Positions 57,195-64,000 of a stretch of DNA of 64,000 bases are shown here, piece after piece (position 1 is the stretch's first letter; every line of letters starts with the position of its first letter). The stretch is from Pigmentiphaga humi (GTDB lineage: Bacteria > Pseudomonadota > Gammaproteobacteria > Burkholderiales > Burkholderiaceae_B), in contig NZ_UWPJ01000023.1 in assembly GCF_900606115.1 (NCBI RefSeq), positions 186,001-250,000 on the forward strand, given 5' to 3'. The notes under the pieces were generated by a model. That model searched no databases. It saw only the letters and a list, made by a program, of their open reading frames with translations, and had not been told where the DNA came from. The translations under genes were made by a program, and so were the position numbers.

Positions 57195-57376
57195 GTGATG
57201 CTCCATAACTGTCGAGTCGAGGATGGGGGCAGGCGGCGACGGTAATGGCCGTGTGCATGCGATGGCAGGACAGCAAGCGCCGTACCCGCCGCAAGCCGGG
57301 CCCGCAGGCCTGCTCGGCGCCGCGGATGCCTGGCTGCGCATGCGTCACGTATCCGCCTTGCGACGGCTTTTGCCTC

Positions 57377-58456
57377 TTATTTCTGCCTGGGCGATTCCAG
57401 CCCCTCGTCGGGCACGGCGAGCCGCCCCGCCCGCAGCGCGTCCACCGCCCGGCACATTGCCCGGCCGACGTTGCGGGTTTCTTCCTGCACGCCTTCGTCC
57501 CGGTCCAGGGCTTGGTGGCTGGTCGCATAGGGCTCGTAGTAGCCGATGTAGCGGTCCAGCCGTCCGCTGGCGCCGGCCGCGATCAGCCCCATCCAGTCGA
57601 GCCAGTCGGCCAGCGCCCGGCGCTGTCCTTCGATGCCGGCCACGTCGCCATGCACCACGAGCCCGTAGACGCGCCCGGCCAGGTGCTTGGGATACGGCCA
57701 GCCCTGCATTTCGAGGGCCTTGGCCTTGGCGGGATCCTTGCCCGAGGTGGAGGTGGGGTCCGGATTGCCGCCGTCGGCGCAGACGAGGCGGTCGATCATG
57801 AGTTTGAGCGAGCTGGTCGATTGATACCAGTAGGTGGGCGTGACGATGACGACGCCGTGGGCGGCGGCCCAGCGCTCGTAGATCTCGTTCATCCAGTCGT
57901 TGGACTGCCCGAGCGCGTGGTTGGGGTAGCAGCTACAGGGCCAGTGGCACAGCGGCATGGCGGTGGACACGCAGCCTTTGCAGGGATGGATGATGCGCTG
58001 GTATTCGGAGGCGAGCCGGCTGAGATCGAGCACGTCGGGCGCGATGCCGCCGGCTTCGAGCTCGGCGCGCACGATCTGCGCGAGCCGCCAGGATTTGGAT
58101 ATCTCCCCGGGACAGGTGCCGTCGTTGCGGGTCGCGCCGACGATGAGGAGCACGCGCGACGGCGTGGCGGGGTCGCGCTGCCGGCGCTGCGCGGCCTCGA
58201 TGCGGTCGCGCGCGTCGCGCCATTCGACGGAGAGGTCGTATTGCGGGTCGGCATGGCCCGGGCCGGCTTTTTCGGTGATGGGGGCTTTGCGGCCTTCGCA
58301 GTAGGCGTCCCATGCGATGGCCTCGAGCCGCGCGATGGCGGCATCCTCGCCGCGGAAGGCGGGATCGTAGAAGCGGCGCAGAAAGCGCGCGCGGAAGTCT
58401 TCCCGCGCCATCGGGCCGGGCGATTGGCCTTTGCGGACTTCGGGCGTGTCGGGCAT
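57377..58456 (-). CDS. Flavodoxin-fold NAD(P)H-dependent oxidoreductase with cysteine cluster
   Basis: 359 residues. The flavodoxin-like core runs from about 98 (SRVLLIVGATRNDGTCPG) to 330, with the flavin-side VVIVTPTYWYQSTSSLKLMI. The first 95 residues are a charged helical extension without a match I know. A cysteine-rich insert, HPCKGCVSTAMPLCHWPCSC (about 157-176), has five cysteines, not in the compact spacing of iron-sulfur flavoproteins. It probably reduces quinones, nitro- or azo-aromatics, or supplies reduced flavin. GGAGA precedes ATG 58456. Confidence 0.82.
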   Translation of the reverse strand: MPDTPEVRKGQSPGPMAREDFRARFLRRFYDPAFRGEDAAIARLEAIAWDAYCEGRKAPITEKAGPGHADPQYDLSVEWRDARDRIEAAQRRQRDPATPSRVLLIVGATRNDGTCPGEISKSWRLAQIVRAELEAGGIAPDVLDLSRLASEYQRIIHPCKGCVSTAMPLCHWPCSCYPNHALGQSNDWMNEIYERWAAAHGVVIVTPTYWYQSTSSLKLMIDRLVCADGGNPDPTSTSGKDPAKAKALEMQGWPYPKHLAGRVYGLVVHGDVAGIEGQRRALADWLDWMGLIAAGASGRLDRYIGYYEPYATSHQALDRDEGVQEETRNVGRAMCRAVDALRAGRLAVPDEGLESPRQK

Positions 58457-58742
58457 GGCGGAGTCTCCGGACGATCGGGCCGTTGGAACGGGGCGCTTCG
58501 CGCGGCTGTAGGCCGACACACGATCGCCACCCGAACGATTCTGCCTGCCTTGCGCGCGACCATAGCCCGCCGCGCGAACCGGTTGCCACTCTCACGCGTG
58601 GTCACATTCCCGGCCGGGTTTTGCCGCCATGTCGGCCTTACAATTTTTTCGCCCGCTACAGATGAGCAGGCAAGGCTCCCGCGACAGGCGTACCGGGGCA
58701 GATCAGCGCAGCACTCCGCACGGAAGCCAGGCACCCCGCACC

Positions 58743-59432
58743 ATGATTGAAACCGCTCGTATCTTCATCGGCTTCGACAGCCAGGAAGCCGTCGCTTACC
58801 ACGTGCTCTGCCAAAGCATCCTGGAGCGTAGCTCCATTCCGGTGTCCTTCACTCCTGTTGCCTTGAACACCCTGCATCGCGTTTTCCGGCGCGAGCGCAA
58901 CGCGCTGCAATCGACCGAATTTTCTTTCTCGCGCTTCCTGGTGCCCTACCTGAGCGGCTACCAAGGCTGGTCGCTGTTCATCGACTGCGACATGCTGGCG
59001 CGCGCCGACATCGCCGAACTCTGGTCGCTGCGCGACGAGCGCTTTGCCGCTATGTGCGTCAAGCACGACTACGTGCCCATCGGGGAACGCAAGTTCCTGG
59101 GCCAGGTGCAGACCCGGTATCGGAAGAAGAACTGGTCCAGCGTGGTGCTGTTCAACAACGGGAAATGCCGCCGGCTGGACCCGGACTACGTGAATACCGC
59201 CACCGGCCTGGAACTTCACCAGTTCAAGTGGCTGGAGTCCGACGAGCTGATCGGCGAACTGCCGGCCGCCTGGAATTGGCTGGTCAACGAGTACGCGCCG
59301 AGGCCGGATGCCCGGCTGGTCCACTTTACCGACGGCGGGCCGTATTTCGAGGAATACCGGAAGGACGACTACGCGGACGAGTGGTTTGCCGCGCGCGATC
59401 GGCTCCTGTACGTCCGGCAGCAGTCCGGCTAG
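58743..59432 (+). CDS. Glycosyltransferase-like protein, GT8-related (first of pair)
   Basis: 229 residues. ARIFIGFDSQEAVAYHVLCQ at the start and SLFIDCDMLARADIAEL (DxD motif, DCD about 80-82) are those of a nucleotide-sugar transferase with GT-A fold; SVVLFNNGKCRRLDP and WLVNEYAPRPDARLVHFTDG complete it. Cytoplasmic, acting on LPS or another surface glycan. The 3' end overlaps the next gene, on the opposite strand, by 4 bp. A distant paralogue is at 61274. Confidence 0.8.
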   Translation: MIETARIFIGFDSQEAVAYHVLCQSILERSSIPVSFTPVALNTLHRVFRRERNALQSTEFSFSRFLVPYLSGYQGWSLFIDCDMLARADIAELWSLRDERFAAMCVKHDYVPIGERKFLGQVQTRYRKKNWSSVVLFNNGKCRRLDPDYVNTATGLELHQFKWLESDELIGELPAAWNWLVNEYAPRPDARLVHFTDGGPYFEEYRKDDYADEWFAARDRLLYVRQQSG

Positions 59433-60193
59433 GAGCCGGACTGGCGAGCGGCTGCGTATCGGCGCGCGTGTTCGCCGGTCCACAAGGGAATGCCGGTCGC
59501 ATCGGCGACTTCCGGATCGGCGGTGTAGATTGGCCGTCCCGCGGCGAGCAGGCGCTGCAGCACGACGCTGTCCATGTGGACGTGCAGCCTTTCCATCCCG
59601 GTGTCGTTGTAGGCATGGCCGGCCGAGCCGGGGTCGATGCCGGTGAGGATGACCGCCGGGGCGCCATGGTGGAGGGCGAAGAGCACAGCGTTGATGCCGT
59701 TGGAGCATTTGGACGGCGCATCGATCTCCAGCGTGAGCATGCCGGCCACCCTGTCCAGCAAGGCCATGCGCTCGTAGCGGTCGACGATGTACAGGTCGTC
59801 GTAGCCGTAGTCGAAGGCCGCCAGGCCGCGCTCCAGGCGCTCGCGCTCGTTCTTGCGCCAGAGCAGCAGGTAGAGGGCGCGGGTGCGCTGTCCGCGCAGC
59901 ACGCGCCGGACTTCGCGCGGGTTGTAGGCAGTGCCTTCGATCTGGTTGAACATCATCATGGTGATGTCGGGGACCGCGATGCCCCAACGCGCGGTCGCCG
60001 ATTGTGAACCGTTGATGGTGATGGTGCAGTAGGTGTCGTCGAGCCCGTCAGGCCGGTGCGAGACCGGCGCGGAACCCACCACGACCGCGGGACCCTGGAA
60101 GCCGCGGAGCAGGGGAGGCGGAGCGGGCCGCTTCAGGCGGTACTTGATCCAGCGATAAATACGTTTTTTTGCATTTGTAATCGGATTGCTCAT
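59429..60193 (-). CDS. DUF115/MptE-like glycan-cluster protein (first of pair)
   Basis: 254 residues. The N-terminal Lys/Arg-rich helix (KKRIYRWIKYRLKR) is followed by the Rossmann-like segment AVVVGSAPVSHRPDGLDD and TITINGSQ, then a late ALHHGAPAVILTGIDPGSAGHAYN. This is the layout of proteins near surface-polysaccharide transferases (motility-associated/MptE-like fold). Function unproven. The ATG at 60193 is the first that fits the basic helix; its ribosome site is weak. Compare the gene at 60303, which has a similar plan and points away from it. Confidence 0.65.
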   Translation of the reverse strand: MSNPITNAKKRIYRWIKYRLKRPAPPPLLRGFQGPAVVVGSAPVSHRPDGLDDTYCTITINGSQSATARWGIAVPDITMMMFNQIEGTAYNPREVRRVLRGQRTRALYLLLWRKNERERLERGLAAFDYGYDDLYIVDRYERMALLDRVAGMLTLEIDAPSKCSNGINAVLFALHHGAPAVILTGIDPGSAGHAYNDTGMERLHVHMDSVVLQRLLAAGRPIYTADPEVADATGIPLWTGEHARRYAAARQSGS

Positions 60194-60302
60194 GTTCGGC
60201 GGCCGCTTCGCGGCGTGGGATGGGCGATGGCCCATTATGATCGAAGGCATGGTAGCCCCGGCAGCGCGATGCCCCGGCTTGGTCATGAATACGATTTGCA
60301 CT

Positions 60303-61259
60303 ATGTCCGTTTCCCGCCGCTTCGCCAACACCGCGTTCAAGCTGCTCTACCGCTACGGGCGCGGCCCGCGCTATCGCCACAACGAGCGCTTGTGGCCGCA
60401 CGTGGCGGTAGGCCGGGACGGTGCCGGCAACCTGTCCGGCTATGCCTACCGCCGCCAGCCGCTGCCGCTGGCCAATGCGCAGGTGGAGCGCGGCTGCGCG
60501 CACGGCACCGGCCACATCATCGCCAGCGGGCCGTCGATCAACGAGATCGACTATCGCCGCTTGAGGCTGTCGCACGTCATGGGCGTCAACGGCGCGATCG
60601 CGCTGGCCGAGCGCCATCCGGTGCGCTTCGACTACTACTGCTTCAACGATACGGGGTTCGTGCGCGCGCGTCCGGAACTGGTCCGCCGCATCGTCTCGAC
60701 GGAGTTGCTGCTGTTCACCACGCCGCTATGCCTGTGGCACGTGCTGCAGCAAATGCCGGCCGAGGCGCTGCGATGCCGGTTGTTCCTGATCGAGAATCCG
60801 CAGCGCCGCGCGCTGTTGCCGGCGCGCACCATGGAAGAAGTGCGGCACGATCATGCCGACGACGAACTGGCCGTGTTCGACGCCGGCCGCGCGCTGGGAT
60901 TCAGCCGGGACATACGCAAGGGCGTCTTCGACGTCGGCACCGTGGCCTACACGGCTTTGCAGATCATGGCCTGGCTGGGGTTTTCGCAGATCGTGCTGCA
61001 CGGCGTCGACCTGAACAATGCCGCCGGCGCGGCGCGGTTCTACGAGGCTCCCGGCGACAGCCTGCCGACGACGCTGGACCTCTACCTGCCCGACCACATC
61101 CTGCCTTCGTTCACGCAGGCCGCGGCGCTGCTGCGTGCATCGGGCGTGGAAATCGTCAATTTGTCGCCGCAGGGCGCATTGGCCTGCGAGCCGTTCCGCC
61201 AGCTCGACTGGCGGGCACTGGCGCCGGGCGGCGCCGCGGCCTTCGCACCAGCCACTTGA
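60303..61259 (+). CDS. DUF115/MptE-like glycan-cluster protein (second of pair)
   Basis: 318 residues from ATG 60303. HIIASGPSINEIDYRRL, VMGVNGAIALAERHPVRFDYY and ALQIMAWLGFSQIVLHGVDLNNA give the same Rossmann-like plan as the gene at 59429; sequence identity is low. In-frame ATGs at 60249 and 60285 are alternative starts, none with a strong ribosome site. It overlaps no neighbour and precedes a transferase gene by 14 bp. Probably involved in a sugar or phospho-sugar step of LPS or a capsule; not proven. Confidence 0.65.
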   Translation: MSVSRRFANTAFKLLYRYGRGPRYRHNERLWPHVAVGRDGAGNLSGYAYRRQPLPLANAQVERGCAHGTGHIIASGPSINEIDYRRLRLSHVMGVNGAIALAERHPVRFDYYCFNDTGFVRARPELVRRIVSTELLLFTTPLCLWHVLQQMPAEALRCRLFLIENPQRRALLPARTMEEVRHDHADDELAVFDAGRALGFSRDIRKGVFDVGTVAYTALQIMAWLGFSQIVLHGVDLNNAAGAARFYEAPGDSLPTTLDLYLPDHILPSFTQAAALLRASGVEIVNLSPQGALACEPFRQLDWRALAPGGAAAFAPAT

Positions 61260-61273
61260 AACCGAGGCAAGCC

Positions 61274-62140
61274 ATGGAAGACCGGATCAAGCTCTTCGTC
61301 GGATGCGATCCGAACGACTGCGATCTCGAACAAATGATGGTGCTCGAATACAGCGCGCGCAAGCATAGCTCGCTGCCTATCGACATCGAATGGATGCGTC
61401 TGACCCGCGATCCGTCCAGCTTCTGGTATGCGGACCCCGAGCGCGGGCTGGGCTGGCGCACGGAAACCTGGGCCACGCCTTTCTCGGGTTTCCGCTGGGG
61501 CGTGCCGGCATTCTGCGGCTACCAGGGACGCGCCATCTATATGGACGCCGACATGGTCGTGCTGTGCGACCTGGCCGAGCTCTGGCGCATGCCCTTCGGC
61601 CCCGGCAAGGTCTTGACGGGCAAGGGGCGCAAGACGTCCTGGCGCTTCTGCGTGTCGGTGTGGGATTGCGCCGCCGCCCAGGCCGAACTGCCGGCCATCG
61701 AAGAATTGCGCGCCGATCCCGATGCGCACCAGCGCATGATGCGGCACTTCACCGGCCATGCCGGACAACTGATCGAGCCCATGCACTCCGACTACAACAA
61801 TATCGACGGCGAGGAGAAAGCGCGCCACGCCATTCGCATCCTGCACTACTCCGACATGGGGACGCAGTTCACCCACAAGTACGCCTTTCCGCGGCTGGCG
61901 CGTGAAGGCCGCGAGCACTGGTTCGACGGCAAGGTGCTGCCGCATCCGCGCGCCGATCTTGCCGAGCTGTTCGACCGCTACTACCGGGAAGCGCTGGCCG
62001 CCGGCTACGACCTGGACCGCTATCGCGCGGCGCAGCCGTTCGGAGCATTCGCCAAGGCGTCCCAGCGCGATTACGAAGGCAACCGCCGCACCCGCAAACG
62101 TTCGTTCTGGTCGCTGTTGGGACTCGGCGCGAAGCATTGA
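61274..62140 (+). CDS. Glycosyltransferase-like protein, GT8-related (second of pair)
   Basis: 288 residues. The start IKLFVGCDPNDCDLEQMMV, the DxD-bearing IYMDADMVVLCDLAELWRM (about 90-108), and HPRADLAELFDRYYREAL near the end place it with nucleotide-sugar transferases. It resembles the gene at 58743 in the DxD region and in the GYQG turn just before it. Follows its neighbour by 14 bp. LPS core or O-chain assembly is likely. Confidence 0.8.
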   Translation: MEDRIKLFVGCDPNDCDLEQMMVLEYSARKHSSLPIDIEWMRLTRDPSSFWYADPERGLGWRTETWATPFSGFRWGVPAFCGYQGRAIYMDADMVVLCDLAELWRMPFGPGKVLTGKGRKTSWRFCVSVWDCAAAQAELPAIEELRADPDAHQRMMRHFTGHAGQLIEPMHSDYNNIDGEEKARHAIRILHYSDMGTQFTHKYAFPRLAREGREHWFDGKVLPHPRADLAELFDRYYREALAAGYDLDRYRAAQPFGAFAKASQRDYEGNRRTRKRSFWSLLGLGAKH

Positions 62141-62155
62141 TGTTTCCAGCTGTTG

Positions 62156-62172
62156 CGCCCCGCCGCGGGGCG
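62156..62172. terminator. GC hairpin after the transferase gene (REP-like)
   Basis: CGCCCCG (62156-62162) pairs with CGGGGCG (62166-62172), 16 nt after the transferase stop; a GCGG...CCGC arm follows. Like the other REP-like elements, no T-run. Confidence 0.5.
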
Positions 62173-62310
62173 TGCGGAGCGAAGCGCCGCGCCATGGCCG
62201 ATGCGCATGGTTGAGCAGTGCCGGACGGCCGATGCTTGGTTACGAACTGCATGCGTTGCGCCGGGATGCGCATGCTATTTAAACCTGAGGTCACTTCATT
62301 ATGAGATGAC

Positions 62311-63366
62311 ATGTCGGGTACTCCCACCTCTCCTTCCCACCCCATCGAGCAAGACTGGACCGTCGCGTTCGTGATGTCCCGCCGTATCGGCGATACGCTC
62401 GTCTCGATGGTGCTGGTCAACAACCTGATGCGCCATGGCATAGCGGTCACGGTGTTCAGCAGGCACCTGGACGCCATGCGCGAGTGGTTTCCCGGCGTCG
62501 ACATCCGGCCCGAATTGGGCGCCGCACAGGCGCGCGGCGAACTTTCGCGCTACGACCTCGTGCTGCACGCCTACGCGAACGACGTCGTGGGCGATACGCG
62601 CGCCTGGCACCCGCGGGCGTGGGTGATGGACCACTGGCCGACCTATCGCCAGGTCAAGCCCATGGTAGACATCCAGCTCGACGTCTGTCGCGACTGCTTC
62701 GGGCTTGCCGATCCCACCCGGGACAACGGCCTGGTCGTGCCGCTGGGCGCCGCGGGCGTGGTCATCCGCAACCGGGTGATCATCCATCCCACGGCCAGCG
62801 ACCTCCACAAGCAGTGGCTGCCGGTCCGTTTCCTCGCGTTGGCGCGGCGCCTGCGCAAACAGGGCTACGAGCCGTGGTTCGTGGTCGCTCCTTGCGAGCG
62901 TGCCGATTGGCACTGGATCGAGGCGCAGGGCGAGCGGCTGGTTGCGTACGCATCGCTGGCCGACGTGGCCGCCTGGCTTGCGACCGCGGGTGTTTTCGTC
63001 GGCAATGATTCGGGCCTGGCGCACCTGGCCTCCAACGTGGGCGTGCCGGCCGTCTCGCTCGCCTTGCGGCCGCGCATCGCGCTGCGCTGGCGGCCGGGCT
63101 GGGCTCCCGCTCTGGCGATCACCGCGCCGCCCCTGATGCCCGGGCGCTGGCTGCGCGAGGTCTCCTGGAAATATCTGCTGCCGGTCTCATGCGTGGCTAC
63201 GGCAGTCGAGCGGCTGCGGCTGCGGATGGCGCAGACCGCGCGCGCCTTCGGTCCGGAGCCTGCGCCGGTCGAGGCGCCATTGGCGCGCACAAAGCCCGCC
63301 CGCACCCGGCCGCCTATGCTGTCCGTGCCGGACACGCTGGCGGATCCGCGTACGCGCACGCATTGA
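62311..63366 (+). CDS. Heptosyltransferase-like protein (GT9 family)
   Basis: 351 residues. WTVAFVMSRRIGDTLVSMVLVNNL at the start and ADVAAWLATAGVFVGNDSGLAHLAS (about 215-240) are the donor-site signatures of ADP-heptose:LPS heptosyltransferases; the middle VIIHPTASDLHKQWLPVRF matches the phosphate loop. It adds a sugar to the LPS core on the inner membrane's cytoplasmic side. The C-terminal 40 residues (PEPAPVEAPLARTKPARTRPP) are a Pro-rich tail. Whether the donor is heptose is not certain. Confidence 0.85.
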   Translation: MSGTPTSPSHPIEQDWTVAFVMSRRIGDTLVSMVLVNNLMRHGIAVTVFSRHLDAMREWFPGVDIRPELGAAQARGELSRYDLVLHAYANDVVGDTRAWHPRAWVMDHWPTYRQVKPMVDIQLDVCRDCFGLADPTRDNGLVVPLGAAGVVIRNRVIIHPTASDLHKQWLPVRFLALARRLRKQGYEPWFVVAPCERADWHWIEAQGERLVAYASLADVAAWLATAGVFVGNDSGLAHLASNVGVPAVSLALRPRIALRWRPGWAPALAITAPPLMPGRWLREVSWKYLLPVSCVATAVERLRLRMAQTARAFGPEPAPVEAPLARTKPARTRPPMLSVPDTLADPRTRTH

Positions 63367-63433
63367 GACCGCGGGGGAAGACCGGCGCTGGGTTAAGCTA
63401 GGCGGGATTGTCCAGGCTTCCTGACCCGCTCCG

Positions 63434-64000
63434 ATGAATTCCGACGACCTCGCCCTCTTTACCCGCGTGGCCGATACCGGCAGCTTTTCCGCTGCTGCGC
63501 TGGCCGACGGCCTGGACACGTCCAATGTCAGCCGCCGTATCGCGCAATTGGAAAAAGACCTGGGCGTGCGCCTGTTCCGCCGCAATGGCAGAGGCGTTGC
63601 GCTGACGGGCCAGGGCGAAGTGCTCCTGACGTATGCGCGCGAGGTGGGCAGCTCGCTCGAGGCGGCGCGGACGGCGGTTTCCAGCACCGCCCGGCGCGGC
63701 CCCGCCCGCATCCGCATCGCCGCCCAGCCCACCATTGCCCGCGCGCTGTTCGGCGACCTGTTCCACGCGCTACGCGCGCATTTCCCGCACAGCCAGGTGC
63801 ATTTCACCGAGGGCCTGGCGGATACCATCCTGGCGGACCTGCAATCCGGCGCGCTGGATCTGGCGGTGCTCTACCGCCCCGAGCACGTGGGCGGCATGGT
63901 GTACGAGCCCCTGCTGCTGGAGCGCCTCTACCTGCTGGCGCCGCCGGGCTTTCCGGTGACGCAGGCGCACCTTTGCGAACATGGCTTGAAAGGCCTGCCG
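63434..64000 (+). CDS. LysR-family regulator, cut by window edge
   Basis: The first 189 codons are in the window. HTH at about 15-36 (TGSFSAAALADGLDTSNVSRRI), then QLEKDLGVRLFRRNGRGVALT and the start of the ligand domain (ARIRIAAQPTIARALFGDLF). LAVLYRPEHVGGMVYEPLLLERLYLL is in place at the edge. The ATG at 63434 matches the family start. Target genes are unknown; it could control genes past the window. Confidence 0.88.
   Translation, partial: MNSDDLALFTRVADTGSFSAAALADGLDTSNVSRRIAQLEKDLGVRLFRRNGRGVALTGQGEVLLTYAREVGSSLEAARTAVSSTARRGPARIRIAAQPTIARALFGDLFHALRAHFPHSQVHFTEGLADTILADLQSGALDLAVLYRPEHVGGMVYEPLLLERLYLLAPPGFPVTQAHLCEHGLKGLP

Noticed and set aside
1-64000. Insertion sequences, integrases, prophage genes and CRISPR arrays
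   Set aside because: No protein with transposase or integrase motifs and no set of regularly spaced direct repeats of 25-40 bp was found; the short tandem repeats are all 10-15 bp operator-like elements.

Overview
The window is a 64 kb, GC-rich, tightly packed stretch of a beta-proteobacterial chromosome, most likely Alcaligenaceae (Bordetella/Achromobacter-like). The evidence is the gene style: eight Bug/TctC-type periplasmic binding proteins, each beside a degradation gene and none with its own membrane components; strong third-position G/C; many ATGA start/stop overlaps; and a tpiA-secG-tRNA-Leu core segment. The genus is inferred from family content, not from a marker search.

Most of the window is accessory catabolism built from repeated modules of one regulator, one Bug protein and one oxygenase or hydrolase. 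From left to right: (A) 1-3.7 kb, a cut-off acyl-CoA ligase gene, an aromatic-acid MFS importer, gentisate 1,2-dioxygenase and a MarR regulator. (B) 3.7-7.0 kb, MarR, a single-component Rieske oxygenase, Bug and an SMR efflux protein. (C) 7.1-17.6 kb, an FAD oxidase and TetR facing a long operon of MaoC, RidA, MaoC, a NicC-like flavin monooxygenase, Bug, a CaiB-type CoA transferase, a ThDP enzyme and an aldehyde dehydrogenase. (D) 17.6-21.3 kb, Bug and a PheA/TfdB-type hydroxylase facing LysR. (E) 21.3-24.2 kb, an HTH-citrate-synthase fusion facing a Rieske oxygenase and its ferredoxin. (F) 24.2-29.1 kb, a general segment: DHA2 efflux, stress-type membrane protein, lipoprotein, receiver protein, MFS and GNAT. 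(G) 29.2-31.7 kb, Bug, an ACMSD-type decarboxylase and 2-aminomuconate deaminase. (H) 31.9-34.5 kb, quinone oxidoreductase, tpiA, secG and tRNA-Leu(GAG). (I) 34.6-42.2 kb, beginning at an inverted 3' fragment of a tRNA gene: LysR, two dihydroxyphthalate-decarboxylase-like genes around a phthalate-type Rieske oxygenase and a RidA protein, then Bug and two SDRs; the 35.8-40.6 kb part looks less GC-rich than its surroundings. (J) 42.3-47.4 kb, IclR, Bug, a ring-hydroxylating oxygenase beta subunit, and an 817-residue alpha subunit fused to its own Rieske ferredoxin and flavin reductase. (K) 47.4-56.7 kb, VOC protein, PQQ dehydrogenase, FAA hydrolase with Bug and GntR, and IclR facing Bug and a salicylate-hydroxylase-like enzyme. 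(L) 56.7-64 kb, hemerythrin, a flavodoxin-fold reductase, a cell-surface glycan cluster with a mirror-image pair arrangement, and a cut-off LysR gene.

The most unusual item is the self-contained oxygenase in module J: three electron-transfer and catalytic components on one chain plus a separate beta subunit. Other notable items are the paired decarboxylase-like genes in module I, the HTH-citrate-synthase gene that appears to lack the third catalytic residue, the tRNA remnant next to tRNA-Leu, and a set of clear operator-like dyads at nearly every divergent promoter. No transposase, integrase, CRISPR array or rRNA gene was seen.
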